A stretch of DNA of 64,000 bases from Palsa-360 sp963719875 (GTDB taxonomy: Bacteria > Acidobacteriota > Terriglobia > Acidiferrales > UBA7541). The translations under genes and the position numbers were made by a program. The notes beneath the pieces are model-generated. The model saw nothing but the letters and a program-made list of their open reading frames with translations. It did not search any database and was not told the origin of the DNA. The stretch is taken from the NCBI GenBank assembly GCA_963719875.1, contig CAVRDJ010000004.1, positions 558,001 to 622,000 on the forward strand. The letters are read 5' to 3'. This document shows, piece by piece, positions 35,930 through 45,011 of the stretch (the stretch's first letter is position 1; every line of letters begins with the position of its first letter).

Positions 35930-37000
35930 ATGATCCGTCGCTTGCTTGCTCCAACAGCCACTTTGGCGGCCCTGATCGCCGCCCTGCTGATTGCGCAGGC
36001 CCCAGCCGCCGGACAGGCCCAGTCACCCGCCACAAAGGCGGCGCCAGCAAAGGCGACACCCGCCGGCGGAAAGTCGTGGACACCGCCGCGTACGCCCGAT
36101 GGCAAGCCGGACCTGCAGGGAGTGTGGACCAACAATACCGTGACGCCTTTGGAACGGCCCAAGGACCTTGCCGCCAAGGAGTTCTATACGGAAGCGGAGT
36201 TGCAGGCCCTTGCCAAGCAGGAACGCCAGCGACTCGCCCAAGTTGAGGAGGAGGGTCAGCCGCTTGCTAACCATTCAGGCGTAGAGGGTGCACCTGCGGA
36301 CGACGTTCATTACGATTTCTCCCAGTTCGGGCTGGACCGGGGCCAAGCTAAGCTCGCCTGGAACCGGCGAACGTCAATCATTGTGGGGCCGCAGGGGACG
36401 GTTCCCCCCTTGACGCCAGACGCTGGCAAGAGGCTTGCGGAAATAAAAGCTAAGGCCAAAGGACACGAGTTCGACGGCCCGGAGAACCTGACTTTGGGCA
36501 CGCGGTGTCTGGCGCGGCCGAACGTGGGACCGCCCATGCTTCCCTCGGCCTATAACAGCAATCTGCAGATTGTCCAGGGTGCCGGATTCGTGGCCATCGA
36601 AACAGAAATGATTCACGACGTTCGGATCATTCCCACGGATGGCCGTCCGCATATCCCCAAAAGCATCCACCAGTGGTATGGCGACTCGGTTGGCCATTGG
36701 GAGGACAATACGCTAGTCATTGACACCACCAATTTCACCGACCTGAACCCGTTCAAGGGGGCCCAGAACCTGCACGTGATCGAGCGGCTCACGCGCGCCG
36801 ATGAAGACACGATCCTCTACCAGTTCACCGTGGAAGATCCGGGAATGTGGACCAAACCGTGGTCTGGGGAATTGCCCATCACCAGGATTGATGGGCAACT
36901 CTACGAGTACGCGTGTCATGAAGCGAATTATGCATTGGCCAATACCCTCCGTGGAGCTCGCGTGGCCGAGGAGCAAGCGGCCAAGAAGTCAGCGAAGTAG
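35930..37000 (+). CDS. Secreted protein of the DUF6152-associated family (copy 4)
   Basis: 356 residues, GGGAGG upstream of the ATG. It has a signal peptide and an Ala/Pro/Lys-rich linker, then RTPDGKPDLQGVWTNNTVTP, a charged helical insert (YTEAELQALAKQERQRLAQV), RCLARPNVGPPMLPSAYNS, WYGDSVGHWEDNTLVIDTTN, NLHVIERLTRADEDT and TVEDPGMWTKPWSG. It is the longest family member in the window. It is encoded between copy 3 and a DUF6152 gene, reinforcing the linkage of the two families. Function unknown. Confidence 0.8.
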   Translation: MIRRLLAPTATLAALIAALLIAQAPAAGQAQSPATKAAPAKATPAGGKSWTPPRTPDGKPDLQGVWTNNTVTPLERPKDLAAKEFYTEAELQALAKQERQRLAQVEEEGQPLANHSGVEGAPADDVHYDFSQFGLDRGQAKLAWNRRTSIIVGPQGTVPPLTPDAGKRLAEIKAKAKGHEFDGPENLTLGTRCLARPNVGPPMLPSAYNSNLQIVQGAGFVAIETEMIHDVRIIPTDGRPHIPKSIHQWYGDSVGHWEDNTLVIDTTNFTDLNPFKGAQNLHVIERLTRADEDTILYQFTVEDPGMWTKPWSGELPITRIDGQLYEYACHEANYALANTLRGARVAEEQAAKKSAK

Positions 37001-37029
37001 TGCGACAACTTACGCGAAAGGAGTAACAG

Positions 37030-37434
37030 ATGAAAACGAAGCTATTCGTACTGCTTGGTCTGCTTGTGGCGGCGGCCCCGGCGTTCGCGCATCACGGGTT
37101 TGCGGCGGAATTCGACGTGACCAGACCGCTCAAGCTGAAGGGGACGGTCGTCAAATGGGAAGCGACCAATCCACACTCCTGGATTCACATGGACGTGAAG
37201 GGCGATGATGGCAAGGTAGTCACCTGGATAGTCGAAGGCGGCAGTCCGAACAATCTGTACAGACTCGGATTCACAAAGGATTCCCTGCCGCCTGGGTCCG
37301 AGATCGTGGTCGATGGCTACCAGGCCAAGGACCTCTCCAATCATGCAGTCGGCAAGAGCGTTACATTTTCTGACGGCAGAAAGCTGTTCCTCAGCCAGCA
37401 GGGGCGGGAGAGTGATCCAGAATCCAAGAAATGA
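37030..37434 (+). CDS. DUF6152 family secreted protein (copy 3)
   Basis: 134 residues, AAAGGAG upstream. The signal peptide ends AAAPAFA and the mature chain starts HHGFAAEFD. Core: LKLKGTVVKWEATNPHSWIH, VTWIVEGGSPNNLYRLGFT and GSEIVVDGYQAKDL. More diverged than copies 1 and 2, but it keeps the HHG start and the NPH motif. Last gene of the likely operon beginning at 35083, whereas in the other two loci the DUF6152 gene comes first. Confidence 0.85.
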   Translation: MKTKLFVLLGLLVAAAPAFAHHGFAAEFDVTRPLKLKGTVVKWEATNPHSWIHMDVKGDDGKVVTWIVEGGSPNNLYRLGFTKDSLPPGSEIVVDGYQAKDLSNHAVGKSVTFSDGRKLFLSQQGRESDPESKK

Positions 37435-37563
37435 GCACGATCACATCTGCCGCCGATTTGGGAATCTATGTAGATAGCGCCCTTTTACTGAACGATCAGA
37501 CTCTCAAGCAACTCCAACGCTTGAGCCGGCGGATTGGCATCCAATAATTGCGCGGCAGGGTCT

Positions 37564-37706
37564 ACAGGCCGCGGAAAAAGTAGTTTATTTTGTCATTCTG
37601 AGCGAAGCGAAGAATCTCTCTTTCTTTTCAAGGAGTCAAATCGAAGAGAGATTCCTCGCTTCGCTCAAAATGACAAAAAGGGGTGGGGCCCTTTTTCCGC
37701 AGCCTG
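37564..37706. repeat. Nested palindromic repeat (TGTCATTCTGAGCGAAGCG type)
   Basis: Inner arms 37591-37620 and 37646-37675 (TGTCATTCTGAGCGAAGCG ... CGCTTCGCTCAAAATGACA) pair with two mismatches over 30 bases. Outer arms ACAGGC-x-GCGGAAAAAG (37564-37580) and CTTTTTCCGC-x-GCCTGT (37690-37706) surround them. A related element lies at 45012. It sits in the 404-bp gap 37435-37838, otherwise empty. Confidence 0.7.
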
Positions 37707-37838
37707 TCCAGCGAGTTTCAAAAAAGGTATGTTTCGAGACCGGCGGCCAATCCGGTTGGCACATCTATTTCTGAGGGGAATGCCGGAACATCCGCGTTGG
37801 TTTGGATCGTTTTTGCGTTTGTCGTCAGACTCAAACCA

Positions 37839-39551
37839 TTATTGTAAGAGTTGGCCCAGCGCGGGCAACGGTACCGCGCTTTCCTTCAGTGCCGCATCGT
37901 GAAATTCTAAAAGCCCAAAGGCCGAGCCTTTTCGCTTCTTGTATTCTTCGCGCATGTCAAGCCAGCCACGTAGGCCCACAAAATATGTCGGCAATTGACA
38001 GGACGAAAGCTGCGCGCGCTGCAACTTGGCCGTCGCTTCTTCCTTCTCCTGGAATGTGTCATTAATCATGAGATCTAATGCTTGCTGATCGGTCATACCC
38101 ATTGTTTGGAGGCGGATGTCGAGGATGGCATTGGCGATGGAACGCAGCAGTTGTTTATAAAATGTCAGCCGAAGCTCCACACTGTTGTCCATGAATCCTT
38201 CCTCCCCCATCATCTGCTGAGTGTACAGCGCCCAGCCCTCGACGTAAGGCACGTTACCGTAGATGTTGCGCAGTGCTCGCCGCGATTTCGGTTCCAGATT
38301 ATCAGCGACCTCGAACTGTACGTAATGCCCGGGCATCGCTTCGTGGATCGTGATCTCCATCAATCCGTACCGGTTGTACTCGCGGAGTTTTGAGTCAATT
38401 CGCTCTCTGGGCCAATCGCTTGGGATCGGAGTCACCCAGTAGAAGGCGCCGAGCTGCGGTTCAAACGCGGGGGCCGGATTGAATCCCGCCACACCGTACG
38501 TTCCGCGCATGAACTCAGGGGTCGGAATCACTTGCAGGTTGCTTCGAGTTGGAAACGTAACCAGGTTCTTCTGGCGGACGAATTCGGTCGCAAGGTCCAA
38601 ATCCTGTCGAGCCTGATCCATAAAATGTTCCGGCGTGGTGTGCTGCTTGGCAATCGCATCGAGCGCTTCGCGGATCGAATGCGGCGACGCCAGTTTGGCC
38701 ATCTCTTGACGCGCTACTTTAAGTGAGGCTTCGGCTTCCGACAAGACCTCCTCAGGCTGTTTGCCGGCGACGAGTGTATAAGCAAACTTCTGGGCATAGC
38801 GCTCTTTGCCCAGCCTCCAATCGCTGGTTTTCTTGGACAGATCGTCTTTGAGATACGCGTTGAAGGAACGCAAGGAATCCAAAGCGGGTTGGGCAGCCTT
38901 GTCGAAATCAGTCTTGAGGTTTGGCGGCGTATTTGCGCGCAGCGTCTTGTCAATGAGGTCGATATTTCCGTCGTTTTCTTCGCGGGCCACACGATTCCAA
39001 ACCTCGGGGGAGTCGGCCAGATTCAGTTTCGCCTGTTCCATCAGAGTAGGGACCTGCAAAAGTCGCTGAATAATCTGCCGGAAGCGGGTATCGAAGGGCG
39101 CGTATTCGAGCACGAACGGATTGAACAATGCATTGCCTACGAGTTCCACGTAGGTCGTCGGATTGTGCCGATAGTTCTGGATCTGCTGCAAGTCCAGCAA
39201 GGACAGGTCTGTCGCATTCTGGATAATCTGATAGTCGGCGCGTTCTTCCGCTGAAAGCGACGCTTGGTCAATCGCGGCCAGCCGGTCTTTGAAGCCGGCA
39301 TAAAATTTTCGCGTCGCCTCTACGCCCGAAGGACTGAAGTCGTCGAGTTTTTCATCGAGCTTGACTCCTTGATGATCATGATAACCGGCTTGCGTGGCTG
39401 AAACGGGCGATAGCGCAAGCGAACCATAAACAAAGTCCTCGGTTACCTTCGAGAAATCCTGCTTCTGCTTTTCTGGCGTCATCCTGCAACCGGCCATGAG
39501 AAAGACGGACGCGATGGCTGCAACGAAGATCGTTTTACCCGTTAGCCTCAC
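37839..39551 (-). CDS. DUF885 family lipoprotein, predicted zinc metallopeptidase-like
   Basis: 570 residues. The lipoprotein signal has the lipobox LMAGC (Cys22), so the protein is probably anchored in the outer or inner membrane facing the periplasm. The DUF885 signature HEAMPGH (residues 403-409) and the downstream GNVPYVEGWALYTQQMMGEE segment give an HExxxGH...E metal site. Also FEPQLGAFYWVTPIPSDWPR. The family is generally regarded as peptidase-like. The substrate is unknown. Confidence 0.88.
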   Translation of the reverse strand: MRLTGKTIFVAAIASVFLMAGCRMTPEKQKQDFSKVTEDFVYGSLALSPVSATQAGYHDHQGVKLDEKLDDFSPSGVEATRKFYAGFKDRLAAIDQASLSAEERADYQIIQNATDLSLLDLQQIQNYRHNPTTYVELVGNALFNPFVLEYAPFDTRFRQIIQRLLQVPTLMEQAKLNLADSPEVWNRVAREENDGNIDLIDKTLRANTPPNLKTDFDKAAQPALDSLRSFNAYLKDDLSKKTSDWRLGKERYAQKFAYTLVAGKQPEEVLSEAEASLKVARQEMAKLASPHSIREALDAIAKQHTTPEHFMDQARQDLDLATEFVRQKNLVTFPTRSNLQVIPTPEFMRGTYGVAGFNPAPAFEPQLGAFYWVTPIPSDWPRERIDSKLREYNRYGLMEITIHEAMPGHYVQFEVADNLEPKSRRALRNIYGNVPYVEGWALYTQQMMGEEGFMDNSVELRLTFYKQLLRSIANAILDIRLQTMGMTDQQALDLMINDTFQEKEEATAKLQRAQLSSCQLPTYFVGLRGWLDMREEYKKRKGSAFGLLEFHDAALKESAVPLPALGQLLQ

Positions 39552-39898
39552 GAGCTTTCACCAAGTCCCCTTCGCGGTTTGCCGAGCCACCCTTTGAAAC
39601 CGATGATCTCGGATGAATTCGCCAGTCCCGGGGGCCGGCTATTTTCTGCCATCGCCTCCGAGGACCGACAATCCACTTATACCATTTTTCAGATCCCAAC
39701 CGGGATTGTCCATTATGAAGTCCGGATCGAGGGCCACTCGCGTTAAAAATTGCCGAAGTTGGAATCTCGACTCGAGCCTCCATGTGAAAACTGAAAGATT
39801 GTGTTTGCGTTTCGTTTGAGATAACTTCCTGGCCAGCAGAGAATTCCCACTGAAACAGCCCGATTTTTTCTAGCATCGTAGCTTGGAGGAAAACGCAG
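39552..39898. other. Intergenic region without recognised gene
   Basis: 347 bp between the divergent DUF885 and CapA-like genes. No gene, repeat family member or convincing promoter recognised. Confidence 0.4.
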
Positions 39899-41131
39899 AT
39901 GGCAACAACATTAAAATGTGGTCGGCTCCTGCTGCCAGCAACCTGTCTCGCCATTGTATTCGCCATTGGGGTTGCTGTATGGCCGCAGTCGTCCGCGCTC
40001 AGCATCACGTTGGCCGGACAATCCATGATTCGTTCGGATTTCCGTGTTCATACGCCTACCGCTGTCGCGACGATCTCGCCATTGCTGAAAGGCGACGTGA
40101 TATTTACAAATTTTGAAGCGACAGTGCTGGAAAAAGAGCAATCGACGCGCGATGGCAGGTTCCTCACCCCGCCCGAGGCGCTCGACGCGCTGCAGGCCTT
40201 AGGTTTCAACCTGGTGGCTCTCTCCGATAATCATTCGTTTGATCTGAAGGTTCCGGGGATCCAGAACACTCTCCGGGAGGTAAAGAGCCGCAACCTGGTT
40301 CATGCCGGGATCGGGAACACACTGGAGGAGGCCGCCGCGCCAGGTTATCTGCGCACACCGAAAGGAACGGTTGCCCTCGTCGCTATGGCCTCAGGCCTGA
40401 TTGCGGAGGGAGGATCGGCCACGGCGACTCGGCCGGGCGTGAATGAGTTGCGTATCGAAGCCGGCGGCAAGCCGAATGAATCCATAAGTGTTCTCCCTGC
40501 CGAACCGGGGAACGAACCGAACCCGGAGGACAAACAACGGATTCTTCAGAACATCCGGGAAGCCCGCCAGCGCGCCGACGTCGTGATCGTTTATGAGCAC
40601 AATCACGTCTTCCTGAACAGGCCGTTCGGGGCGCTGTTCGACGAAGAGTTGCCTGAACGGTTAGCTCCCGCGGATTGGCTCAAAAAATGGACGCACGAAG
40701 AAATCGATGCCGGCGCGGATATCATCGTGATGCATGGAGCGCCACTGGTGCACGGTGTGGAGATCTATCATCAGCGGGCGATCTTTTACGACCTGGGCAA
40801 TTTCATTTTTAATTTGCCGCCGGTAAATGTACGGCTTGAGGAACCCATCGTCTGGGAAAGCGTGGTCGCGCATGTCGAGTTCCAGGGGAAAAATCTGCAA
40901 GCGATTACGTTCCAGCCGATCGTGATGAATAAGATTGGGCAAGGACAGCCCGACACTCAGGACGAGCACACCAATAATCTCTACCTCCAAACCCGCGGTT
41001 TGCCAAAGCTGGCGACGGGCGATCAAGCCCGTTATATCCTTCAGCGGTTGGCGGACTCCTCGCGGCCTTTCGGAACCACAGTGGAAGTGAAAGACGATAC
41101 AGCGGAGATTAAGCTGAAAGCCGGAAATTAG
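39899..41131 (+). CDS. CapA family protein (poly-gamma-glutamate/capsule type phosphoesterase fold)
   Basis: 410 residues, GGAGG eight bases before the ATG, N-terminal signal sequence. Features of the CapA/PgsA metallophosphatase-like fold: SITLAGQSMI, GDVIFTNFEATVLEK, LVALSDNHSFDLKVPGI, VVIVYEHNHVF, GADIIVMHGAPLVHGVEIYH and AIFYDLGNFIFN. The commonest form of the third motif is NNH, here DNH. No capsule genes neighbour it, so the substrate is open. Convergent with era. Confidence 0.88.
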   Translation: MATTLKCGRLLLPATCLAIVFAIGVAVWPQSSALSITLAGQSMIRSDFRVHTPTAVATISPLLKGDVIFTNFEATVLEKEQSTRDGRFLTPPEALDALQALGFNLVALSDNHSFDLKVPGIQNTLREVKSRNLVHAGIGNTLEEAAAPGYLRTPKGTVALVAMASGLIAEGGSATATRPGVNELRIEAGGKPNESISVLPAEPGNEPNPEDKQRILQNIREARQRADVVIVYEHNHVFLNRPFGALFDEELPERLAPADWLKKWTHEEIDAGADIIVMHGAPLVHGVEIYHQRAIFYDLGNFIFNLPPVNVRLEEPIVWESVVAHVEFQGKNLQAITFQPIVMNKIGQGQPDTQDEHTNNLYLQTRGLPKLATGDQARYILQRLADSSRPFGTTVEVKDDTAEIKLKAGN

Positions 41132-41215
41132 GACGAGTCGCCATTGCTCGAATCCAGTTTGTGCGCTTGCCCCGGCTTCCTTTTGTGAGTTGGAATATGA
41201 GAACGCGAGACTTTG

Positions 41216-42130
41216 CTACTCCCCGGTCATTTGCTCGAGCTGCCAGTGCCAGTCGAGCTGGCGGACGATCTGTGGATTTTCGCGCCAGTTTTTAAGTACT
41301 TTCACGTAAAGCTCCAGAAAAATCTTTGTGCCCAGGATGGCTTCCAATTCCTTGCGCGCGGAGGTGCCGATTTTTTTGAGGGAACTGCCGCCTTTCCCAA
41401 TCAGAATTCCCTTTTGTCCTTCGCGGTCGACGTAGACCGTCGCGCGTATGCGAATCAACTTTTCGCTCTCCTCGAACGCATCGCAAATGACGGCGACGGC
41501 GTGAGGTACTTCCTGCGTGGTGGCCTCCATCGCTTTTTCACGCACAATTTCCGCCGCCAGGAAGCGTTCCGGTTGATCCGTATATTGGTCGACGGGAAAC
41601 TGCGGCGCACCCGTGGGGAGATATTCGATCAATTTCTCCAGTGCGCGATCGACTCCGTCGCCCTTCAGCGCGGAAATTGGGATAATCTCGTCGAACTTTC
41701 CCATTTTTGACAGCGTCTCGATCAGTGGGAGCAGCTCGACTTTGGGTACGCGGTCGATTTTATTGAGCAACAGGAAACGCGTGCCTTCAAAACGCTGCAC
41801 GCGCTCGACGGCGCGGTGGTCTCCCTGACCAAAATCTTCGCTGGCGTCTAACAGGAGCGCCACAACGTCTACCGCATCGATCGCAGCGTCCACCTCGCCC
41901 ATCATTTGCCGGCCGAGCGCGGATTCAGGCCGGTGCAGGCCCGGTGTATCGATCAAGACAACTTGCGCGCTCGGCCGGTTTACGATTCCTTGAATCCGGT
42001 TGCGCGTGGTCTGCGGCCGCGGCGTCACAATCGCCACTTTTTCTCCGACCAGCCGATTCACGAGCGTCGATTTCCCGGCGTTGGGCCGGCCAACTACCGC
42101 AACAAATCCCGACTTGAAATCTTGCGCCAT
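41216..42130 (-). CDS. era: GTPase Era
   Basis: 304 residues. G1 GRPNAGKST (14-22), G2/G3 region with IDTPGLHRPE, G4 NKIDRV and G5 ISALKGDGV, then a C-terminal KH domain (GQKGILIGKGGSSLKKIGTS). Era binds the 3' end of 16S rRNA during 30S assembly. It lies downstream of the phoH-ybeY-corC-like series on the same strand, the classical arrangement, but separated by a plus-strand VIT1 gene. Confidence 0.96.
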   Translation of the reverse strand: MAQDFKSGFVAVVGRPNAGKSTLVNRLVGEKVAIVTPRPQTTRNRIQGIVNRPSAQVVLIDTPGLHRPESALGRQMMGEVDAAIDAVDVVALLLDASEDFGQGDHRAVERVQRFEGTRFLLLNKIDRVPKVELLPLIETLSKMGKFDEIIPISALKGDGVDRALEKLIEYLPTGAPQFPVDQYTDQPERFLAAEIVREKAMEATTQEVPHAVAVICDAFEESEKLIRIRATVYVDREGQKGILIGKGGSSLKKIGTSARKELEAILGTKIFLELYVKVLKNWRENPQIVRQLDWHWQLEQMTGE

Positions 42131-42204
42131 GCTCGCATGATACCCTGCGCGTGGCGGAATGACATCGACCGAATGGCGGGCGGAGGGTCAATTTGCAATT
42201 TTCG

Positions 42205-42278
42205 TAGGACAGCCACTCTTGGCTGTCCCCGTACAGCTTCGGCAGCGCAAAAGCGGACAGCCATGAGTGACTGTCCTA
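42205..42278. repeat. Inverted repeat with 24-bp arms
   Basis: TAGGACAGCCACTCTTGGCT at 42205-42224 (arm to 42228) pairs with 42255-42278 with two mismatches. The 26-bp loop and flanks contain no gene. It lies between era and the divergent VIT1 gene and looks like a mobile intergenic palindrome. Confidence 0.65.
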
Positions 42279-42396
42279 CTAGAATCGCGAACGCATATCT
42301 GGCACCGAGCGAGGGCATGTTACACTTTTCTGCTCTGGACTCTTTCTGGGGAAGCACGCGTCATTAAGTGAAGTCTTAATTCTCGGAGAAACTGAT

Positions 42397-43104
42397 ATGC
42401 CAGCTACGCCCCACACGGAACAGCACTTCACCGCGCCGGAATCGGTTCGCGACGTCGTCATCGGAATGTCCGACGGACTGACCGTCCCGTTTGCACTCGC
42501 AGCGGGAATCTCGGGGGCCATTGCCTCGAATCCGCACGCTTCGACGCTGGTAGTCACGGCGGGGCTCGCGGAAATTGCCGCGGGTTCGATTGCCATGGGG
42601 CTGGGAGGTTATCTTGCGGCCAGGACGGACATTGAACATTACGCTTCCGAGCGCGAACGGGAAGTCCGCGAAATCGTGGAGTTGCGCGAAGTGGAAATCG
42701 AGGAGGTCGCCAAGGTGTTTCGCGATTACGGGATGACCGAAACGGAAATGGCTCCCGTGGTGAAGGCGATAACCGGGAACGACAAGTCCTGGGTGGATTT
42801 CATGATGCGTTTCGAGCTGGGCCTCGAGGAGCCCCGGCCGAAACGCGCCCGCGTCAGCGCGCTGACCATCGCCGCGTCTTACATCGTCGGCGGTCTGATT
42901 CCTCTGGCGCCATACATCCTGCTCTCCGACGTGCAAAGGGGACTCTATTTTTCTGTGGCAGTAACACTGCTGGCGCTGGCTGTCTTCGGCTGGGTGAAGG
43001 GGCGCTTCACGGGGATCAATCCGTTCAAGGGCGGCCTGCAAACGGTGGTGATCGGTGGTCTTGCGGCTACTGCAGCGTTTCTGATTGCCAAGCTCATTAG
43101 TTAG
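42397..43104 (+). CDS. VIT1/CCC1-family transporter
   Basis: 235 residues. The N-terminal segment VRDVVIGMSDGLTVPFALAA is the family signature. Transmembrane stretches follow (LVVTAGLAEIAAGSIAMGLG, ALTIAASYIVGGLIPLAPYI, GLYFSVAVTLLALAVFGWV, TVVIGGLAATAAFLIAKLI). A Glu-rich cytoplasmic metal-binding helix lies at about 80-115 (REREVREIVELREVEIEEV). Members move Fe2+ or Mn2+ out of the cytosol or into compartments. It is divergent from era and interrupts the phoH-ybeY-corC-era set. Confidence 0.92.
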   Translation: MPATPHTEQHFTAPESVRDVVIGMSDGLTVPFALAAGISGAIASNPHASTLVVTAGLAEIAAGSIAMGLGGYLAARTDIEHYASEREREVREIVELREVEIEEVAKVFRDYGMTETEMAPVVKAITGNDKSWVDFMMRFELGLEEPRPKRARVSALTIAASYIVGGLIPLAPYILLSDVQRGLYFSVAVTLLALAVFGWVKGRFTGINPFKGGLQTVVIGGLAATAAFLIAKLIS

Positions 43105-43177
43105 CGCGAGGAAAAGGCTTTAACACAGAGAACACAGAGGGCGCAGAGAAAGAGTCGAGGGACCTGGGTTAAATCCC

Positions 43178-43237
43178 GGGAACGCCAATCTCCCGATTGG
43201 CGTCGGCAGGCTCGCCAATCGGGAGATTGGCGTTCCC
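43178..43237. repeat. Perfect 25-bp inverted repeat
   Basis: GGGAACGCCAATCTCCCGAT begins arm 43178-43202, which is the exact complement of 43213-43237, with a 10-base loop. Each arm also contains the smaller palindrome GCCAATCTCCCGATTGGC. It lies between convergent VIT1 and CNNM genes and could act as a two-way transcription barrier or a mobile palindrome. Confidence 0.75.
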
Positions 43238-43251
43238 AGGGTCACGGACCG

Positions 43252-44529
43252 TCAGTTGGCGGCTACGGCGGAAGGTAGGCGACGGCCTCTCAGCCTCAGC
43301 ACTTTGCGCTGATTGGCTTCCAGGATTTCAAAACGCAGACCGCCGTAATCCAAAAGTTCCCCTGCGGTGGGCACGTGGCCCGCGATGTGATTGAGCAAGC
43401 CGGCGATGGTCGTGGCGGATTCCTCTCCGCTGACATCCCACTCCACGCCGAATAGCTCCTGAACTTTTTCGACGGACACGCTGCCGCGCAAGATCAGGCT
43501 TCCGTCCGGCTCCCGCACGGCGTCGGGAGACGGGACACGATCGTCTTCGCCAATTTCACCGATGATTTCTTCCACCAGGTCCTCGACCGTCACGATACCC
43601 GCGACGGAACCGTGTTCATCCACGACGATCGCCATTTGTTGATTTCGCCGCTGCATTTCTTTCAGCAAGTCGGAGCCGTGCTTGGTTTCCGGAACAAAGA
43701 AGGCCGGGCGCGCAAGTTCCCGCACGGTTCGCGTCGCGGCTTCGCTTTCGGGAATCTGAAGCAAGTCCCGGGCAAATGCGATTCCGGTAATGTCGTCCAA
43801 AGAATCTTCGTAAACCGGAATACGAGAAAACTTGGTGTTGATCAGGACTTTGCGAAGGTCGGCAACCGTGGCGTTGGCGGGGATGGCGATAACCTCGGGA
43901 CGCGGGGTCATGAATTCCAGGACGCGCTTGTCGCTGAATTCGACGACTTGCTCGATCATTTGCGCTTCGCCCGGATCGAGAATTCCCTCTTGCTCCGCGG
44001 CATCCACCAGCGCTCCGATTCCCTCCCCTTGTGCGGCCGAACCGTCGGCCGGTTGATCGTCGGAGATTCGTGCCAGTGAAACCGCAAGCTCCAGAACCAC
44101 CCGGAACGGCCAGACAATCCACAGAAATGCCCGGATGATTAATGCCAGCCGGACGAGCCAGCGCCCTTTTGTCCGCGCCAGCAAAAAGTCCGGAATAAAC
44201 TGGGAGAGCAAAAGCACTTCGACGAGCACGTACACCAGGGCTTGCAGCAACGCGTCCCACGTGCCCGGGACAAACACAATCACGCCGCGCGCGGTCTCCG
44301 CCGTGACCAGTACCAGCCAGAGGTTCGCCAGCAAGCGAAATCCGGTGGTTGCCCGCGAGCGCTCCAGGCCGAAGTGCGGTTCAATCTCGGCCTCGAATAG
44401 CTCGAGATGCTCGCGCACACGCCCCTTGTTCACGCGGCCCAGTTCCCGATAAATCCGGTCGAGATACGAGAAAATGACCAGGCCCACGCCGAGAGCCGCG
44501 ACGCCCAGCACATAGAGAAACGTCATCAT
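43252..44529 (-). CDS. CNNM/CorC (TlyC-type) transporter with CBS pair
   Basis: 425 residues. It has an N-terminal helix (FLYVLGVAALGVGLVIFSYL), a DUF21/CNNM-type membrane region to about residue 180, two CBS domains (FMTPRPEVIAIPANATVAD, then MAIVVDEHGSVAGIVTVEDL) and a C-terminal CorC_HlyC domain (LRGSVSVEKVQELFGVEWD). Relatives move Mg2+ or Co2+ or act in magnesium homeostasis, and hemolysin names in databases are historical. Its start overlaps the ybeY stop by 4 bp, so the two are translationally coupled. Confidence 0.9.
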   Translation of the reverse strand: MMTFLYVLGVAALGVGLVIFSYLDRIYRELGRVNKGRVREHLELFEAEIEPHFGLERSRATTGFRLLANLWLVLVTAETARGVIVFVPGTWDALLQALVYVLVEVLLLSQFIPDFLLARTKGRWLVRLALIIRAFLWIVWPFRVVLELAVSLARISDDQPADGSAAQGEGIGALVDAAEQEGILDPGEAQMIEQVVEFSDKRVLEFMTPRPEVIAIPANATVADLRKVLINTKFSRIPVYEDSLDDITGIAFARDLLQIPESEAATRTVRELARPAFFVPETKHGSDLLKEMQRRNQQMAIVVDEHGSVAGIVTVEDLVEEIIGEIGEDDRVPSPDAVREPDGSLILRGSVSVEKVQELFGVEWDVSGEESATTIAGLLNHIAGHVPTAGELLDYGGLRFEILEANQRKVLRLRGRRLPSAVAAN

Positions 44530-44951
44530 CGCCCGGCAACTCCCAATCGTCTTCGCAGGCGGCGCTCGAGGCGGTCCATTTCTCCGTGGTCGGTTTCATG
44601 GTCGAACCCGGCCAGATGGATCATGCCGTGGAGAATCAGGATTCGCATTTCACGAGGCAGGGAACGCGAAAACCGGCGCGCATTGCGCCGCGCGGTTTCA
44701 GGTGAGATCGCAATGTCTCCGATATATTCGGCGGCGTGCGCCCGGCGAGCGCCATTCGCGGGAAAGGAAAGCACGTCCGTGGGCCCTCGCTTTTTGCGAA
44801 ACGTTTCGTTGAGCCGCGCCATAGTTTCGTCGCTGATCAGCTGGATGGTGACAGATTCGGGAGCGAAACCGAGTTCGCGACGGACGCATTCGTAGAAACG
44901 CTGCAACGGGTGAATAGCCACTGGCACACGGCGCTGGCGGTTGACGATCAT
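44526..44951 (-). CDS. ybeY: Endoribonuclease YbeY
   Basis: 141 residues from M-I-V-N-R-Q-R-R at 44951. Upstream in-frame codons look non-coding. The zinc-binding signature HGMIHLAGFDHETDHGE (H-x3-H-x5-H) is intact, with TMARLNETFRKKRGPTDVLS before it. It functions in 16S rRNA 3'-end maturation and ribosome quality control. It lies between phoH and the CNNM gene, the usual order. Confidence 0.95.
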   Translation of the reverse strand: MIVNRQRRVPVAIHPLQRFYECVRRELGFAPESVTIQLISDETMARLNETFRKKRGPTDVLSFPANGARRAHAAEYIGDIAISPETARRNARRFSRSLPREMRILILHGMIHLAGFDHETDHGEMDRLERRLRRRLGVAGR

Positions 44952-45011
44952 TGCAATCTGAAGGATTGTTGGACAGGCTCCAAGTGAACAGACTGCGAAA
45001 AAATTCAACAT

